Shown here: positions 28,194 to 37,237 of the stretch, piece after piece | Layout: every line of letters starts with the position of its first letter | How positions within the stretch are numbered: the first letter of the stretch is position 1 | Source: Rhodococcus sp. Leaf278 | GTDB lineage: Bacteria > Actinomycetota > Actinomycetes > Mycobacteriales > Mycobacteriaceae | Length of the DNA stretch: 64,000 nt | Direction: 5' to 3' | Assembly (NCBI RefSeq): GCF_001426085.1 | Contig: NZ_LMRR01000041.1 | Location: 62,001 to 126,000, forward strand | Notes under the pieces: generated by a model | Database searches by the model: none | What the model was told of the DNA's origin: nothing | The model's input: only the letters and a program-made list of their open reading frames with translations | Made by a program: the position numbers and the translations under genes

Positions 28194-30374
28194 ATGGATC
28201 CCGAAGTGCAGCACGAACCGAGCGAGATCACCTACGACGAGAAGTTCTACCCGGCTCGGCCGAAACCACTTCGCCCCTCGGTGCGCCGCGCCAACCGGAG
28301 CAACAGCCCCACTCCCGACAGCGAACCGGTGGCGTCGAACCCGGAGTACGTGGACTGGCTCACCGAACAGTCGATGCTGCGCGACGCCAAGCTGATCGCC
28401 GAGCAACTCTCGGGTAAGGGCAGCATGTGGCAGAACCCGTATGCCGATCCCGATCCTCGCGCCGCCGTCGAGCGCGCACCGGTGTGGTTCACCGCGTATC
28501 CCATCTCGGTGATCAACGCCCCGCAGACGAGCTTTCTGAGCACCCTCGGCGACGAGAAGCTGTGGCAGGCGTTCTCCGAAATCGGTGTCACCGCAGTGCA
28601 TACCGGCCCCGTGAAGGTGGCAGGCGGTATCCACGGCTGGCGGCCGACCCCCTCGGTCGACGGCCACTTCGACCGCATCGGCATGCAGATCGACCCGGCG
28701 TTCGGATCGGAAGAAGAGTTCCGACGCCTGTGCGTGGTGGCCTCGGCATACGACGGCATCGTCATCGACGACATCGTGCCGGGACACACCGGCAAGGGTG
28801 CGGACTTCCGACTCGCCGAGATGGCCGTCGCCGACTACCCCGGTATCTACCACATGGTGGAGATCGAACCCCAGGACTGGCACCTACTGCCGCGAGTGCG
28901 CGCCGGTGCCGACTCACAGAACATCGACGCCGAGGCCGAGGCCAATCTGGCTCGCGCCGGTTACATCATCGGCCAGCTGCAGCGAGTGATCTTCTACGAG
29001 CTCGGTGTGAAGGAAACCAACTGGAGCGCAACACCTCCCGTCGTCGGCATCGATGGCGTCGAACGCCGCTGGGTGTACTTGCACTACTTCAAGGCCGGTC
29101 AGCCGTCGATCAACTGGCTCGACCCTTCTTTCGCCGGCATGCGTCTGGTGATCGGCGACGCGTGTCACTCCATCGCGGATCTCGGCGCGGGCGCACTACG
29201 CCTGGACGCCAACGGTTTTCTCGGCGTCGAGCGTCGAGCCGAAGGCCCGGGCTGGTCCGAGGGTCATCCTCTGTCAGAGGCCGCGAACCACCTGATCGCC
29301 AGCGTGGTGCGCAAGATGGGCGGGTTCACCTTCCAGGAGTTGAACCTGACGATCGACGACATCAAGGCCATGGGCACCAACGGGGCCGACCTGTCGTACG
29401 ACTTCATCAACCGCCCCGCGTATCAGCATGCGCTCGTCATGGGCAACACCGAATTCCTCAGGCTCACCATGACTTTGGCGCGCGACCACGGCGTCGACAC
29501 GGCATCTCTGGTGCATGCGCTGCAGAACCACGACGAGATGACGTTCGAGCTCATCCACTTCGCCACTCTGCACGCGGAGGACGAGTTCTCCTACGGCGGC
29601 GAGACGGTCAAGGGCTGCGACCTGGGCGATCGCATTCGCGGTGAACTCACCGATCGGCTCACCGGGCGTTGGGCACCGTACAACCGGACATTCACGACCA
29701 ACGGAATTGCTTGCACCACAGCAAGTGTCATCACCGCATCCCTCGGCATCCGCGATCTCGATCGGATGGACGAGGCCGACATCGAGACGGTCAAGCGAGC
29801 CCACCTGCTGTTGGCGATGTACAACGCATGGCAGCCGGGCGTGTTCGCCCTGTCGGGCTGGGATCTGCTGGGCATCCTGCCCATCGATGCCGCAGAGGTC
29901 GACGATCTCATTCGGGAAGGTGACACCCGGTGGATCAACCGTGGCGCTCACGATCTCATGGGATATTTCCCCGAGGCCGTCCGCTCGGAGTCCGGCATTC
30001 CGCGCGGACGCAGCCTGTACGGATCGCTCCCCGAGCAGCTGGCCGACCCGCAGTCGTTCGCACGGCAACTGGCGCGAATCATCGAGCTGCGCAAGCGGTA
30101 CGGTATCGCCACAGCGCAGCAGATCGATATTCCGACGGTCTCGCACAAGGGACTGCTCGTCATGGTGCACGAACTGAGCCAGGGAACGATTCAGGCCACG
30201 GTGCTCAACTTCTCGTCCGACGAGATCAGCGCAACCATTCAGTCCAAGCACCTCGTGCCCGGCACGTGTGCCATCGACGTGTACGACGACAACGAGATCG
30301 CAACGGTGGACGAGCTGAACAGCTTCCCGATGACACTGCGTCCGTACGAGGGCGTGGCGGTGGTGCTGCGCTGA
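28194..30374 (+). CDS. GH13 trehalose-synthase-like alpha-glucan enzyme
   Basis: A 726-residue cytoplasmic GH13 protein resembling maltose alpha-D-glucosyltransferase (TreS). The catalytic residues are present: nucleophile D338 in [10 protein letters not shown], acid/base E382 in FTFQELN, and D447 in LQNHDEMTF. The third-strand motif DDIVPGHTG (about 192-200) replaces the usual D..NH.S. An N-terminal extension of about 60 charged residues precedes the barrel, and a C-terminal beta domain ends it. TreS interconverts maltose and trehalose; this divergent member may have another alpha-glucan specificity. otsA lies 10 kb upstream, so it may join trehalose metabolism. Confidence 0.8.
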   Translation: MDPEVQHEPSEITYDEKFYPARPKPLRPSVRRANRSNSPTPDSEPVASNPEYVDWLTEQSMLRDAKLIAEQLSGKGSMWQNPYADPDPRAAVERAPVWFTAYPISVINAPQTSFLSTLGDEKLWQAFSEIGVTAVHTGPVKVAGGIHGWRPTPSVDGHFDRIGMQIDPAFGSEEEFRRLCVVASAYDGIVIDDIVPGHTGKGADFRLAEMAVADYPGIYHMVEIEPQDWHLLPRVRAGADSQNIDAEAEANLARAGYIIGQLQRVIFYELGVKETNWSATPPVVGIDGVERRWVYLHYFKAGQPSINWLDPSFAGMRLVIGDACHSIADLGAGALRLDANGFLGVERRAEGPGWSEGHPLSEAANHLIASVVRKMGGFTFQELNLTIDDIKAMGTNGADLSYDFINRPAYQHALVMGNTEFLRLTMTLARDHGVDTASLVHALQNHDEMTFELIHFATLHAEDEFSYGGETVKGCDLGDRIRGELTDRLTGRWAPYNRTFTTNGIACTTASVITASLGIRDLDRMDEADIETVKRAHLLLAMYNAWQPGVFALSGWDLLGILPIDAAEVDDLIREGDTRWINRGAHDLMGYFPEAVRSESGIPRGRSLYGSLPEQLADPQSFARQLARIIELRKRYGIATAQQIDIPTVSHKGLLVMVHELSQGTIQATVLNFSSDEISATIQSKHLVPGTCAIDVYDDNEIATVDELNSFPMTLRPYEGVAVVLR

Positions 30375-30414
30375 GGCAGCGGCTCAGCAGCCCGGCCCGA
30401 TAGACTCCTGCACC

Positions 30415-30975
30415 GTGGCCGAAGAACCGATGGACCCGATCTCGCGCAGACCTCGGCCTGCGCGTCCGCAACCGCCGCGGCCGGATGTTTCCGTCGAGCC
30501 TCTTCGGCCACGGCAGGAGCCCACGCCTTCGGTTCTCCCGAGGCTGGCGACTGCGCTGTGGACGCTTACTGCGGTACTGATCCTCGTATTGGCGGCAGTC
30601 ATCGCACTCAATTGGGAGCCCGTGCTGTCCGGTGTCGAAAGCGCTGTCTCACAGCAGGATTCGACGGCAAGCGCGGTCGACGTCCGTAACACGGCCTCGG
30701 CGACACTGTTGTCCAGCGGTGCCGCTGGAGCGGTGCTCGTACTGCTCGGATTCGTCGCACTGAATCTACTGCGCGGTGCAGCGACGTCATCCAAGGTCTT
30801 GATGGGCGCGGTCGGGCTCTTGACCATCGGTGCGGCCGTCACGTTCTCGACCTTCGTGTCCGACGCACCTGCACTGCTCGGCGGGGTTCTGCAGTGGGGA
30901 CCGTTCGTCGTTGCAGCTGCGGCAGGCGCGGCGACCGTCGTCGCGCTCCTCCCGCGTAGGGCATCGACACGATAG
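30415..30975 (+). CDS. Multi-spanning membrane protein of unknown function
   Basis: A 186-residue membrane protein starting at GTG. The N-terminal 45 residues are a Pro/Arg-rich cytoplasmic tail (RRPRPARPQPPRPDVSVEPL). About four hydrophobic segments follow: LATALWTLTAVLILVLAAVI, TLLSSGAAGAVLVLLGFVAL, VLMGAVGLLTIGAAVTF and the final FVVAAAAGAATVVALL. There is no known domain. It follows the GH13 gene by 40 nt and ends 3 nt before the end of iniC, which runs the other way. Confidence 0.6.
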   Translation: MAEEPMDPISRRPRPARPQPPRPDVSVEPLRPRQEPTPSVLPRLATALWTLTAVLILVLAAVIALNWEPVLSGVESAVSQQDSTASAVDVRNTASATLLSSGAAGAVLVLLGFVALNLLRGAATSSKVLMGAVGLLTIGAAVTFSTFVSDAPALLGGVLQWGPFVVAAAAGAATVVALLPRRASTR

Positions 30976-30978
30976 AAC

Positions 30979-32439
30979 TCAGGCCAGCGAGGCGAGTATC
31001 CCTTCGGCGCTACGGGCGGCGAGGGCACACGAGCCCGCAGTGAACCGATCCAGCAGCGGGTGCTCGGACAACCCACGCCACTTGTGTACTGCCGCCAGTG
31101 CGATCTCGCGTTGTTGACCGGGGCCGGCATCGGGCGGCAGGTTCAGACGTTCGGTGGCGGAAATACCGAAGCCGCCGATGATGCGCTGTAGGTCCTGCAG
31201 GGCTCCCTCGGGGAGTTTCGGTGTGGTGGAGCGTAATCGGCCGAGCAGCCGCAGTTCGGCAAAACCATGCACGTCCGCCAGCATCCGCCCGGCCTCGGTA
31301 CGCAGGGCATGCGATTCCGGCCGGAACTCCAGAATTCGCTGCAGCGCAACCAGAGCGGAGTGCAGTTTCAGTTGGTCGGCTCGCTGACCGAACTGCACGT
31401 CGATCACCGAACGCAGTTCGCTCAAGCCGCTGCGTTCGACCAGATCGGCAGCCAGCGTGGGCGAATCGCGTACCCCCAGCCGAATCAGAGTGACTGCCAT
31501 CCGAATTCCGAACAAACCGAAGCGGTCGACGATGCTGGCCCGCAGCGCGGCATCGACGGGCAGTGTGCTCTCGGGTCGCACGAAGCGATCAGCCGAGAGC
31601 ATCGCCAACTGCAGATCCTCGGTCGGTACCGTCGCCAGCATCTCGAACGCAGCGAACTCGTTCTGCCGCAACGTTTCCGCACCGAGTGCGAGCAGTCCCG
31701 CAACCGGAACCACTGCCTGGCACAAACCGGTGGCTTCGAGTTCGGATGCAAACCTCGCGGCGACCTCCTTGGCCGACATCATCGCGTCCATCCGGCCCGA
31801 GCCAACCTCGTCTGCTCGGGACACCACCCCGATGACGCCGAGAGGACCCGAATCGCCGCCCACGTGCGCGCCGATCTGTCCGAGAAACGACACGTCCGAC
31901 GCGTTGAGGGTGCGCAGCAGATACACGACGGCGTCGGCACCGGAGGACGAGTTCTCGGGGGTGAGCATGGCCAGCGTGCGCGCCGATACATCGCGCGAGA
32001 GCGACGACGTGCCCGGGGTGTCGATGATCGTCGTCTGCGCCAAAGTGCTGGCGGGCCATTCGACGTCCAGGCGATCGACCTGCGCGGCCGTCAACGACCC
32101 CAGATCGAAGGTCAGTCGGCCGTCCCGTCGCTGCACCGGCACGTTCGCCGCACGATCGCCGTCGTACCAGGCCGTGACAGCGGGCGTGACGCCGTTGCGA
32201 TACCACGTGACGACCTTGGTGCATTCGGTCGCATCGGTCGGCGCAATATCCTGTCCGACAAGCGAATTGAGCAGAGTTGATTTGCCGGCCTTGAGCGAGC
32301 CGGCCAACGCCACCCGCAGCGGCTCGTCCAGTCGGTACAGACATTCGTCGAGCATCCACGCGGCTTCTGCGTCCCCCGCGTACGTCGATCGAGCAGCCGA
32401 GATCAGGTCACGCGCCCGGTTCAGAGCCGTCGCGCTCAT
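30979..32439 (-). CDS. iniC: Dynamin-like GTPase IniC
   Basis: A 486-residue dynamin-superfamily GTPase, third gene of the iniBAC locus. The P-loop is GSLKAGKS (residues 47-54) and the switch II DTPG is at 140-143; a G4-like SRAD follows. Mycobacterial IniBAC is induced when cell-wall synthesis is inhibited, and IniA/IniC are membrane-remodelling GTPases. The start overlaps the iniA stop by 4 nt. Long helical regions follow the GTPase domain, as in bacterial dynamins. The product probably acts on the inner face of the plasma membrane. Confidence 0.9.
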   Translation of the reverse strand: MSATALNRARDLISAARSTYAGDAEAAWMLDECLYRLDEPLRVALAGSLKAGKSTLLNSLVGQDIAPTDATECTKVVTWYRNGVTPAVTAWYDGDRAANVPVQRRDGRLTFDLGSLTAAQVDRLDVEWPASTLAQTTIIDTPGTSSLSRDVSARTLAMLTPENSSSGADAVVYLLRTLNASDVSFLGQIGAHVGGDSGPLGVIGVVSRADEVGSGRMDAMMSAKEVAARFASELEATGLCQAVVPVAGLLALGAETLRQNEFAAFEMLATVPTEDLQLAMLSADRFVRPESTLPVDAALRASIVDRFGLFGIRMAVTLIRLGVRDSPTLAADLVERSGLSELRSVIDVQFGQRADQLKLHSALVALQRILEFRPESHALRTEAGRMLADVHGFAELRLLGRLRSTTPKLPEGALQDLQRIIGGFGISATERLNLPPDAGPGQQREIALAAVHKWRGLSEHPLLDRFTAGSCALAARSAEGILASLA

Positions 32440-34244
32440 ACCGCCTCGTCCTCGACGAGAGCACGTGCGCGGGCATTCAATTCCGAGGCCACGCGCAGAT
32501 CGTTCTCCAATTGCGCTATCCGCGAAGCACGGTCGGTGTTGTCGGCCGCGGCGGCTTCCTGCGCCGAGCGTAGTGATTCGTTCAGCGACCGCAGCGTCTG
32601 CTCGGCGATCGAGGTGAAGTGATCGCGCAGTACCCGCTGGATCTGCCGCAGACGGTCTTTGGACTCTTTGCCCACCTGAAAGCTGACGTCGTCGGTGAAG
32701 CGTCGGATCGCCATCTTGGCCTCGGAACGGCGCGCCTTGACGCGATTCTCCTTGTCCTCCTTGTAGGCCTTGGTGCCCAGCAGAACGCCCGCGCCGATCG
32801 AGATCGGGTTGAGCAGACTCAGCCCGACGAAGGTGGTGATCAGACCGAACATGAGCACGCCGCCGTAGGAGCCGCGCATTCCCACGAGGACTTTCTGGGT
32901 GATACCCACCCGACCGGATTCCAGCTCGGCCAACGACGAGACGGGTTCGAGAACGTTGTCCAGATCACCGAGATCGAGGTCGGGCAACGCTGCTGCTCCG
33001 GAGGAAGCGAAATGCTCGGCCACCAACTCCGAGAGCCACAGTGCCCGCTCGTGCGCCCAGACGAAGTTGTCGCCCACCGACGCGGCGATCTGCTCCTCCA
33101 GCCACTCGCCGAGTTGCGGCCAGTCCTTACCCGGATCCCCCTCGTCGACGGTCTCCTCCGCCTCGCGAGTGACGCGGCGCAACCGGTCGCGTAGATCGTG
33201 ATCGATATCGGACGCCAGATCGGCAATGCCGTCACCGAGGGTCTGCTGCCATTGCGACGAGCGTTTGTGCAACTCTTCGGCGGCGGATTTGGCGCGCTGC
33301 AGACCGGCGACGGCCGCGGCCGCCCGCTCCGGATCCTTCAGCGCCGCAAGCTCACTGCCGAAGGACAGGGAAAGGTGCTCGGTGACCGAGCGAACGTCGA
33401 GTGAGACCGACGCGCGAGCCAGTACGTCCGCACGGGCAACCACCTCGTCGCGAAGAAACGCGTAGAGCTGTTGAAAACCGGACTCGGCGTTGAGCTCTTC
33501 GTCGTTCAAACGCAGTGCGTGCGAGCGCAACAGCGACGACACCGGGAGCATCTGCACGTCGATGCCGGCCCGCTCGAGGTGCCCGCGATTGGCCTCGACG
33601 ATCTGTCGCCAGTGCGGATACAGATCGATCTTGGTGATCAGTACCGCCACGGCCGGGCAGAGGCCTTGCACCTGCCGGAGAAAGGACAGCTCGGGCTCGG
33701 TGAATTCGCGGGAGGCGTCGGAGACGACCAGTACAGCGTCGGCGGACGGAATGAGCCCCAATGTTCCTGCAGCGTGCGGATTTCCGTGCCCACCGACACC
33801 CGGCGTATCGACCAGGACCAGACCGTCGGCGAGCAATGGACTGGGCACTCCGATGTCCAGCCGCAGCACTTCACGACCCTGAGCCCGGGGACTCGCCGGG
33901 GTGACGGTGGTGACCTCGTCGGGCGGCACGTCGACGCGGATCGGCTCACTGCCCGGATCTGCGAGAACGAGCTGCGCGGAAAAGCTCTCGGCGTTCGACA
34001 CCACCGTCGGGATCGCGGTGGTCTCGTCGTCGCCGACCGAGCACACCGTCAGATTGAGCAGCGAATTCACGAATTGACTCTTGCCCTGCTTGAGCGGTCC
34101 GACCACGATGATGCGTCGGCGCGGATCCAAGACTCGCATTCTCGCTGCCTCGACTCGATCGACCAGATCGGATCTTCCCGCCGATGTCGCCACCTTCGCG
34201 GTGCGACTCAGCAGCTCGGCCAGCTCCGTTGTGTGCCCATCCAT
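32436..34244 (-). CDS. iniA: Dynamin-like GTPase IniA
   Basis: A 602-residue dynamin-like GTPase, partner of IniC. The P-loop is GPLKQGKS (49-56), DTPG is at 146-149 and the G4 motif TKID lies in VLITKIDLYP. A hydrophobic paddle or double membrane segment (GGVLMFGLITTFVGLSLL and ISIGAGVLLGTKAY) sits about 455-500, between helical bundles. In M. tuberculosis, IniA mediates membrane fission in vitro and tolerance to isoniazid and ethambutol. It lies 113 nt after iniB, the gap holding a strong hairpin. Confidence 0.92.
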   Translation of the reverse strand: MDGHTTELAELLSRTAKVATSAGRSDLVDRVEAARMRVLDPRRRIIVVGPLKQGKSQFVNSLLNLTVCSVGDDETTAIPTVVSNAESFSAQLVLADPGSEPIRVDVPPDEVTTVTPASPRAQGREVLRLDIGVPSPLLADGLVLVDTPGVGGHGNPHAAGTLGLIPSADAVLVVSDASREFTEPELSFLRQVQGLCPAVAVLITKIDLYPHWRQIVEANRGHLERAGIDVQMLPVSSLLRSHALRLNDEELNAESGFQQLYAFLRDEVVARADVLARASVSLDVRSVTEHLSLSFGSELAALKDPERAAAAVAGLQRAKSAAEELHKRSSQWQQTLGDGIADLASDIDHDLRDRLRRVTREAEETVDEGDPGKDWPQLGEWLEEQIAASVGDNFVWAHERALWLSELVAEHFASSGAAALPDLDLGDLDNVLEPVSSLAELESGRVGITQKVLVGMRGSYGGVLMFGLITTFVGLSLLNPISIGAGVLLGTKAYKEDKENRVKARRSEAKMAIRRFTDDVSFQVGKESKDRLRQIQRVLRDHFTSIAEQTLRSLNESLRSAQEAAAADNTDRASRIAQLENDLRVASELNARARALVEDEAV

Positions 34245-34300
34245 GCTCTTGCTTCACAACCCGTTCTCGTCGACGTCCCCGAGCAGAACTCTAGCGACGA

Positions 34301-34337
34301 CACGGCCCCGAGTGTGACGAACACACTCGGGGCCGTG
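34301..34337 (-). terminator. 16-bp perfect hairpin between iniB and iniA
   Basis: CACGGCCCCGAGTGTG (34301-34316) pairs perfectly with 34322-34337 across a 5-nt loop, ACGAA. There is no T-tract on the minus strand. It follows the iniB stop and precedes iniA. It could act as an attenuator or a 3' stabiliser, giving more iniB than iniA/iniC product. Confidence 0.65.
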
Positions 34338-34357
34338 CACTGGTGTCGCTGACCGAA

Positions 34358-36976
34358 TCAGGGGTGCAGCGGATCGATGTCGTGATCGACCGTCACTGCG
34401 TGGCCGAGAGAATCGGCCGCCGAGTCCACCGAGCCGTGCAGGCTGCCGTCGCTGAACAGACTCGAATCGCTCTCGGCCTGGCCGAACACGTCGGAGTCGA
34501 CGCTCGACCAGCCGGTGCCGGAAGAGGTTGCGCTGCTGTCGAAGGAGCTGGAGTGCTCGAACGATCCCGACGCTGCACCGTTCGCGGCCGAGGAAAGGCT
34601 GCCGCCTGCATTAGCCAGGCCCTCCGCACCGGATTCCAGACCGCCGGTGACACTGCCCGCTGCCTGGCCACCGATATCGGCAGCGGAATCAAACCCGCCG
34701 CCCACGGACCCCGCAGCGTCGACACCAGCATCCAAACCCCCGGTCACCGTCGAGGCGACTTCGCCGCCGAAAGAGCCGCCGGCCTCGAGCCCCCCTCCGA
34801 CGTTCGACGCGATCTCGCCGCCCACCGAGGTGCCGGCGTCGACCACTCCACCCGCAGCACCTTGGATGCCGCCGGCGACCGACCCTGCAGCACCGGCTGC
34901 ACCTTCGAGACCCGCGCCGGCCGATGCTGCCGCGTCCAGGCCGGTATCGACAGCACCGGTCGCGGTTCCCTGCAGACCTGCGCCGGCCGATGCTGCCGCG
35001 TCCAGTCCGGTATCGACGGCACCGGTCACGGTTCCCTGCAGACCTGCGCCAGCCGAAGCTGCGGCGTTGACGCTGCCGGCCACTCCGCCCGCAACTCCCC
35101 CGGCGATCCCGCCGCCCAGGCTGCCGAGACCGGCGAGTCCTCCGGTGAGTCCTGCGCCGGCGTCGGCCAGCCCCGAGAGACCTCCGGTGACGCCCGCGCC
35201 TGCATCGGCGACGGCTGCCAGCCCGCCGGTGACGTCTGCTCCCACATTTCCGACCGCAGCAAGTCCGCCTGTCACACCGTCGGCAGCGCCGCCGACACCG
35301 GCAAGTCCGCCCGTCACACCGCCACCGAGTCCACCGATACCGGCGAGACCACCGGTCACACCGCCACCGAGACCACCGATACCGGCAAGACCACCGGTGA
35401 CACCGCCACCCAGTCCACCGATACCGGCAAGACCACCGGAGAGGTCAGCGCCGACTCCGCCGACTCCACCCAGAGCGGCCTCGACGGTTCCCGTGAGATC
35501 GGCTCCTGCTGCCACCGCGGTATCGATCGCTCCGGTCAGTCCCGCGCTCAGGTCGGTTCCGGCACCGAGTACGGCTCCGAGGTCGAGTGCTGCACCGGTG
35601 TCGAGCACCGTCTCGAGAGCGGTGCCGAGCTGGGCTCCAGCCGCTCCGCCGACGCCGAATGCGGCTCCGAGGATGCCTTCGAGGTTTCCGGTGACTCCAC
35701 CTTCGATGCCGCCCATGACACCGCCTGCGAGGCCTCCGCCGATGCCTGCACCTGCGCCGATGACGCCGTCGACCGCGGTGTCGATGGCCGCCGTCAGGCT
35801 GCCGATCGCGCTGGTGTCCAGGTCGAGTGCCGTTCCGAGTGCGCCTCCGACGACAGCACCGATATTGCCTCCTGCGGCCAGCAGGCCGTCGACGTCGAGG
35901 TCTGCGAGCGCACCGGCGTCGAGGACGGCTCCGAGTGCGGATCCGATGGATCCGGCAATGGCACCGTCGGCGGCGAAGAGCCCGCCGAGGCTGCCGCCGA
36001 TGCCACCGGCGATGTCGCCGATCAGTGCGCCGCCGGCACCGACTGCGCCGTCGAGAGCAGCACCGACGTCGGTCGTGAGATCTGCACCGACGGTCCCGAG
36101 GCCCGCGAGTGCGCCGCCGATTCCGGCGGTCAGAGCGGCACCGAGGTCACCCGCGATGTCCAGTCCGGCTCCGGCACCGAGGGCGGCGTCGAAGACTCCA
36201 CCGAGCGCCGTGCCGAGCTCGGCTCCGACGGTTCCACCGACTCCGAAGATCGCGCCGAGCGCGCCGCCCAGTCCGCCCTGGATGTCGGCCAGTGCGCCGA
36301 GGTCGACGGCACCGGTCGCGCCGATAGCAGCGTCGAGTGCTGCCTGCAGCTGTGCGGCGATGTCGCCACTGATCTCGCCGCCGATGTCTGCACCTGCGCC
36401 GATCAGTCCGGTCAAGGCAGCGCCGAGACCGACGGTTCCGCCGAGCAGACCGTCGAGATCGAGATCCAGATTGCCTCCGAGTCCGCCGCCGATGCCTGCG
36501 CCCGCGCCGATCAGAGCGTCGAGGGCACCACCGAAGGCAGTGCCGAGCTCCAGACCGATCTGACCGCCGACGGCCAACGCTGCAGCGAGAGCAGCCTGCA
36601 GGGATGCCTCGATCTCACCCGTCACATCGATTCCGCCGGTCAAGCTGCCGCCTGCAGCGAGTCCGCCGCCGGCAACTGCGCCTGCAGCGAGTCCGAGTCC
36701 GGCAGACAATCCGCCGCCGAGGCTCGCCCCTCCGGCAAGTGCGCCCTCGAGGCCGGCCGATCCGCCTGCACCCAAGATGGCCGACAGCTGGCTGCCCGCT
36801 CCGGCGAACAGACCCGACTCGGCGACCAGCGGTGCTACGGCGACGATGTCTGCGTGGGTCACGTCGCCGAGGCCTGCGGCGGCCAACGTGGTCTCGGGGT
36901 TGGCGCAGTAGGCCGCCGCGGCCTGGTCGTCGCGCAGCAAGCCGAGAATGAAATCGAGTACGGCGTTGGTAGCCAT
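34358..36976 (-). CDS. iniB: IniB, Gly/Ala-rich repeat protein
   Basis: An 872-residue protein, first gene of the iniBAC operon. The N-terminal 50 residues (ATNAVLDFILGLLRDDQAA, and PETTLAAAGLGDVTHADI) form the small IniB N-terminal helical domain. The rest is a very repetitive Gly/Ala/Val/Leu sequence with blocks such as AGIGGLGGGVTGGL and DAAASAGAGLQGT. The last 70 residues are Ser-rich and acidic. It has no classical signal peptide. The ATG at 36976 has AAGGAGA upstream. Mycobacterial IniB is shorter; the size here comes from repeat expansion. Its role in the envelope is unknown. Confidence 0.85.
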   Translation of the reverse strand: MATNAVLDFILGLLRDDQAAAAYCANPETTLAAAGLGDVTHADIVAVAPLVAESGLFAGAGSQLSAILGAGGSAGLEGALAGGASLGGGLSAGLGLAAGAVAGGGLAAGGSLTGGIDVTGEIEASLQAALAAALAVGGQIGLELGTAFGGALDALIGAGAGIGGGLGGNLDLDLDGLLGGTVGLGAALTGLIGAGADIGGEISGDIAAQLQAALDAAIGATGAVDLGALADIQGGLGGALGAIFGVGGTVGAELGTALGGVFDAALGAGAGLDIAGDLGAALTAGIGGALAGLGTVGADLTTDVGAALDGAVGAGGALIGDIAGGIGGSLGGLFAADGAIAGSIGSALGAVLDAGALADLDVDGLLAAGGNIGAVVGGALGTALDLDTSAIGSLTAAIDTAVDGVIGAGAGIGGGLAGGVMGGIEGGVTGNLEGILGAAFGVGGAAGAQLGTALETVLDTGAALDLGAVLGAGTDLSAGLTGAIDTAVAAGADLTGTVEAALGGVGGVGADLSGGLAGIGGLGGGVTGGLAGIGGLGGGVTGGLAGIGGLGGGVTGGLAGVGGAADGVTGGLAAVGNVGADVTGGLAAVADAGAGVTGGLSGLADAGAGLTGGLAGLGSLGGGIAGGVAGGVAGSVNAAASAGAGLQGTVTGAVDTGLDAAASAGAGLQGTATGAVDTGLDAAASAGAGLEGAAGAAGSVAGGIQGAAGGVVDAGTSVGGEIASNVGGGLEAGGSFGGEVASTVTGGLDAGVDAAGSVGGGFDSAADIGGQAAGSVTGGLESGAEGLANAGGSLSSAANGAASGSFEHSSSFDSSATSSGTGWSSVDSDVFGQAESDSSLFSDGSLHGSVDSAADSLGHAVTVDHDIDPLHP
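35331..35456. repeat. Three 42-bp tandem repeats within iniB
   Basis: Three consecutive 42-bp units, each starting CCACCGATAC (35331, 35373, 35415), encode the 14-residue unit GGGVTGGLAGIGGL. The near-identity of the units points to recent duplication by slippage, so copy number may vary among strains. Confidence 0.85.
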
Positions 36977-37053
36977 CTGGGTCTCCTTGACGAGTGGTCG
37001 TTCGTGGTTGATCACAAAGCTATGCATCGGAGAGCCCCCGCCCAACGGGGCCG

Positions 37054-37118
37054 ATCCCCCTACTACCCCGGGGTCCGCCAGGGGGCTTTCGTTAGGGGAT
37101 CTGAGCGCTTTAGGGGAT
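37054..37118. promoter_or_regulatory. Divergent iniB / Hsp70-like promoter region with TTAGGGGAT boxes
   Basis: The 261-nt divergent region holds two direct copies of TTAGGGGAT (37092-37100 and 37110-37118), spaced exactly 18 bp apart. An inverted, slightly longer version ATCCCCCTA lies at 37054-37062. A regulator such as IniR, encoded downstream in the plus-strand operon, is the natural candidate to bind. Which start it serves is not determined. Confidence 0.4.
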
Positions 37119-37237
37119 TTCACTCGTTTCACGCTCTAACCTGCTGTGAGACGTAACGAACAACGGACGCGGTCCGACAGTGCGGGTGACGGCAGTACTA
37201 CTGACGGCTGAGGCGAGATGAAGGCGGCGACATCACT

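Noticed and set aside
35331-35456. Minisatellite or CRISPR in iniB
   Set aside because: The repeats are in-frame protein-coding units with no spacers.
34343-37156. A 937-codon open frame on the plus strand opposite iniB
   Set aside because: It is the mirror of a highly biased Gly/Ala-repeat gene; its translation is a Cys/Ser-rich low-complexity string without domain or ribosome-binding site.
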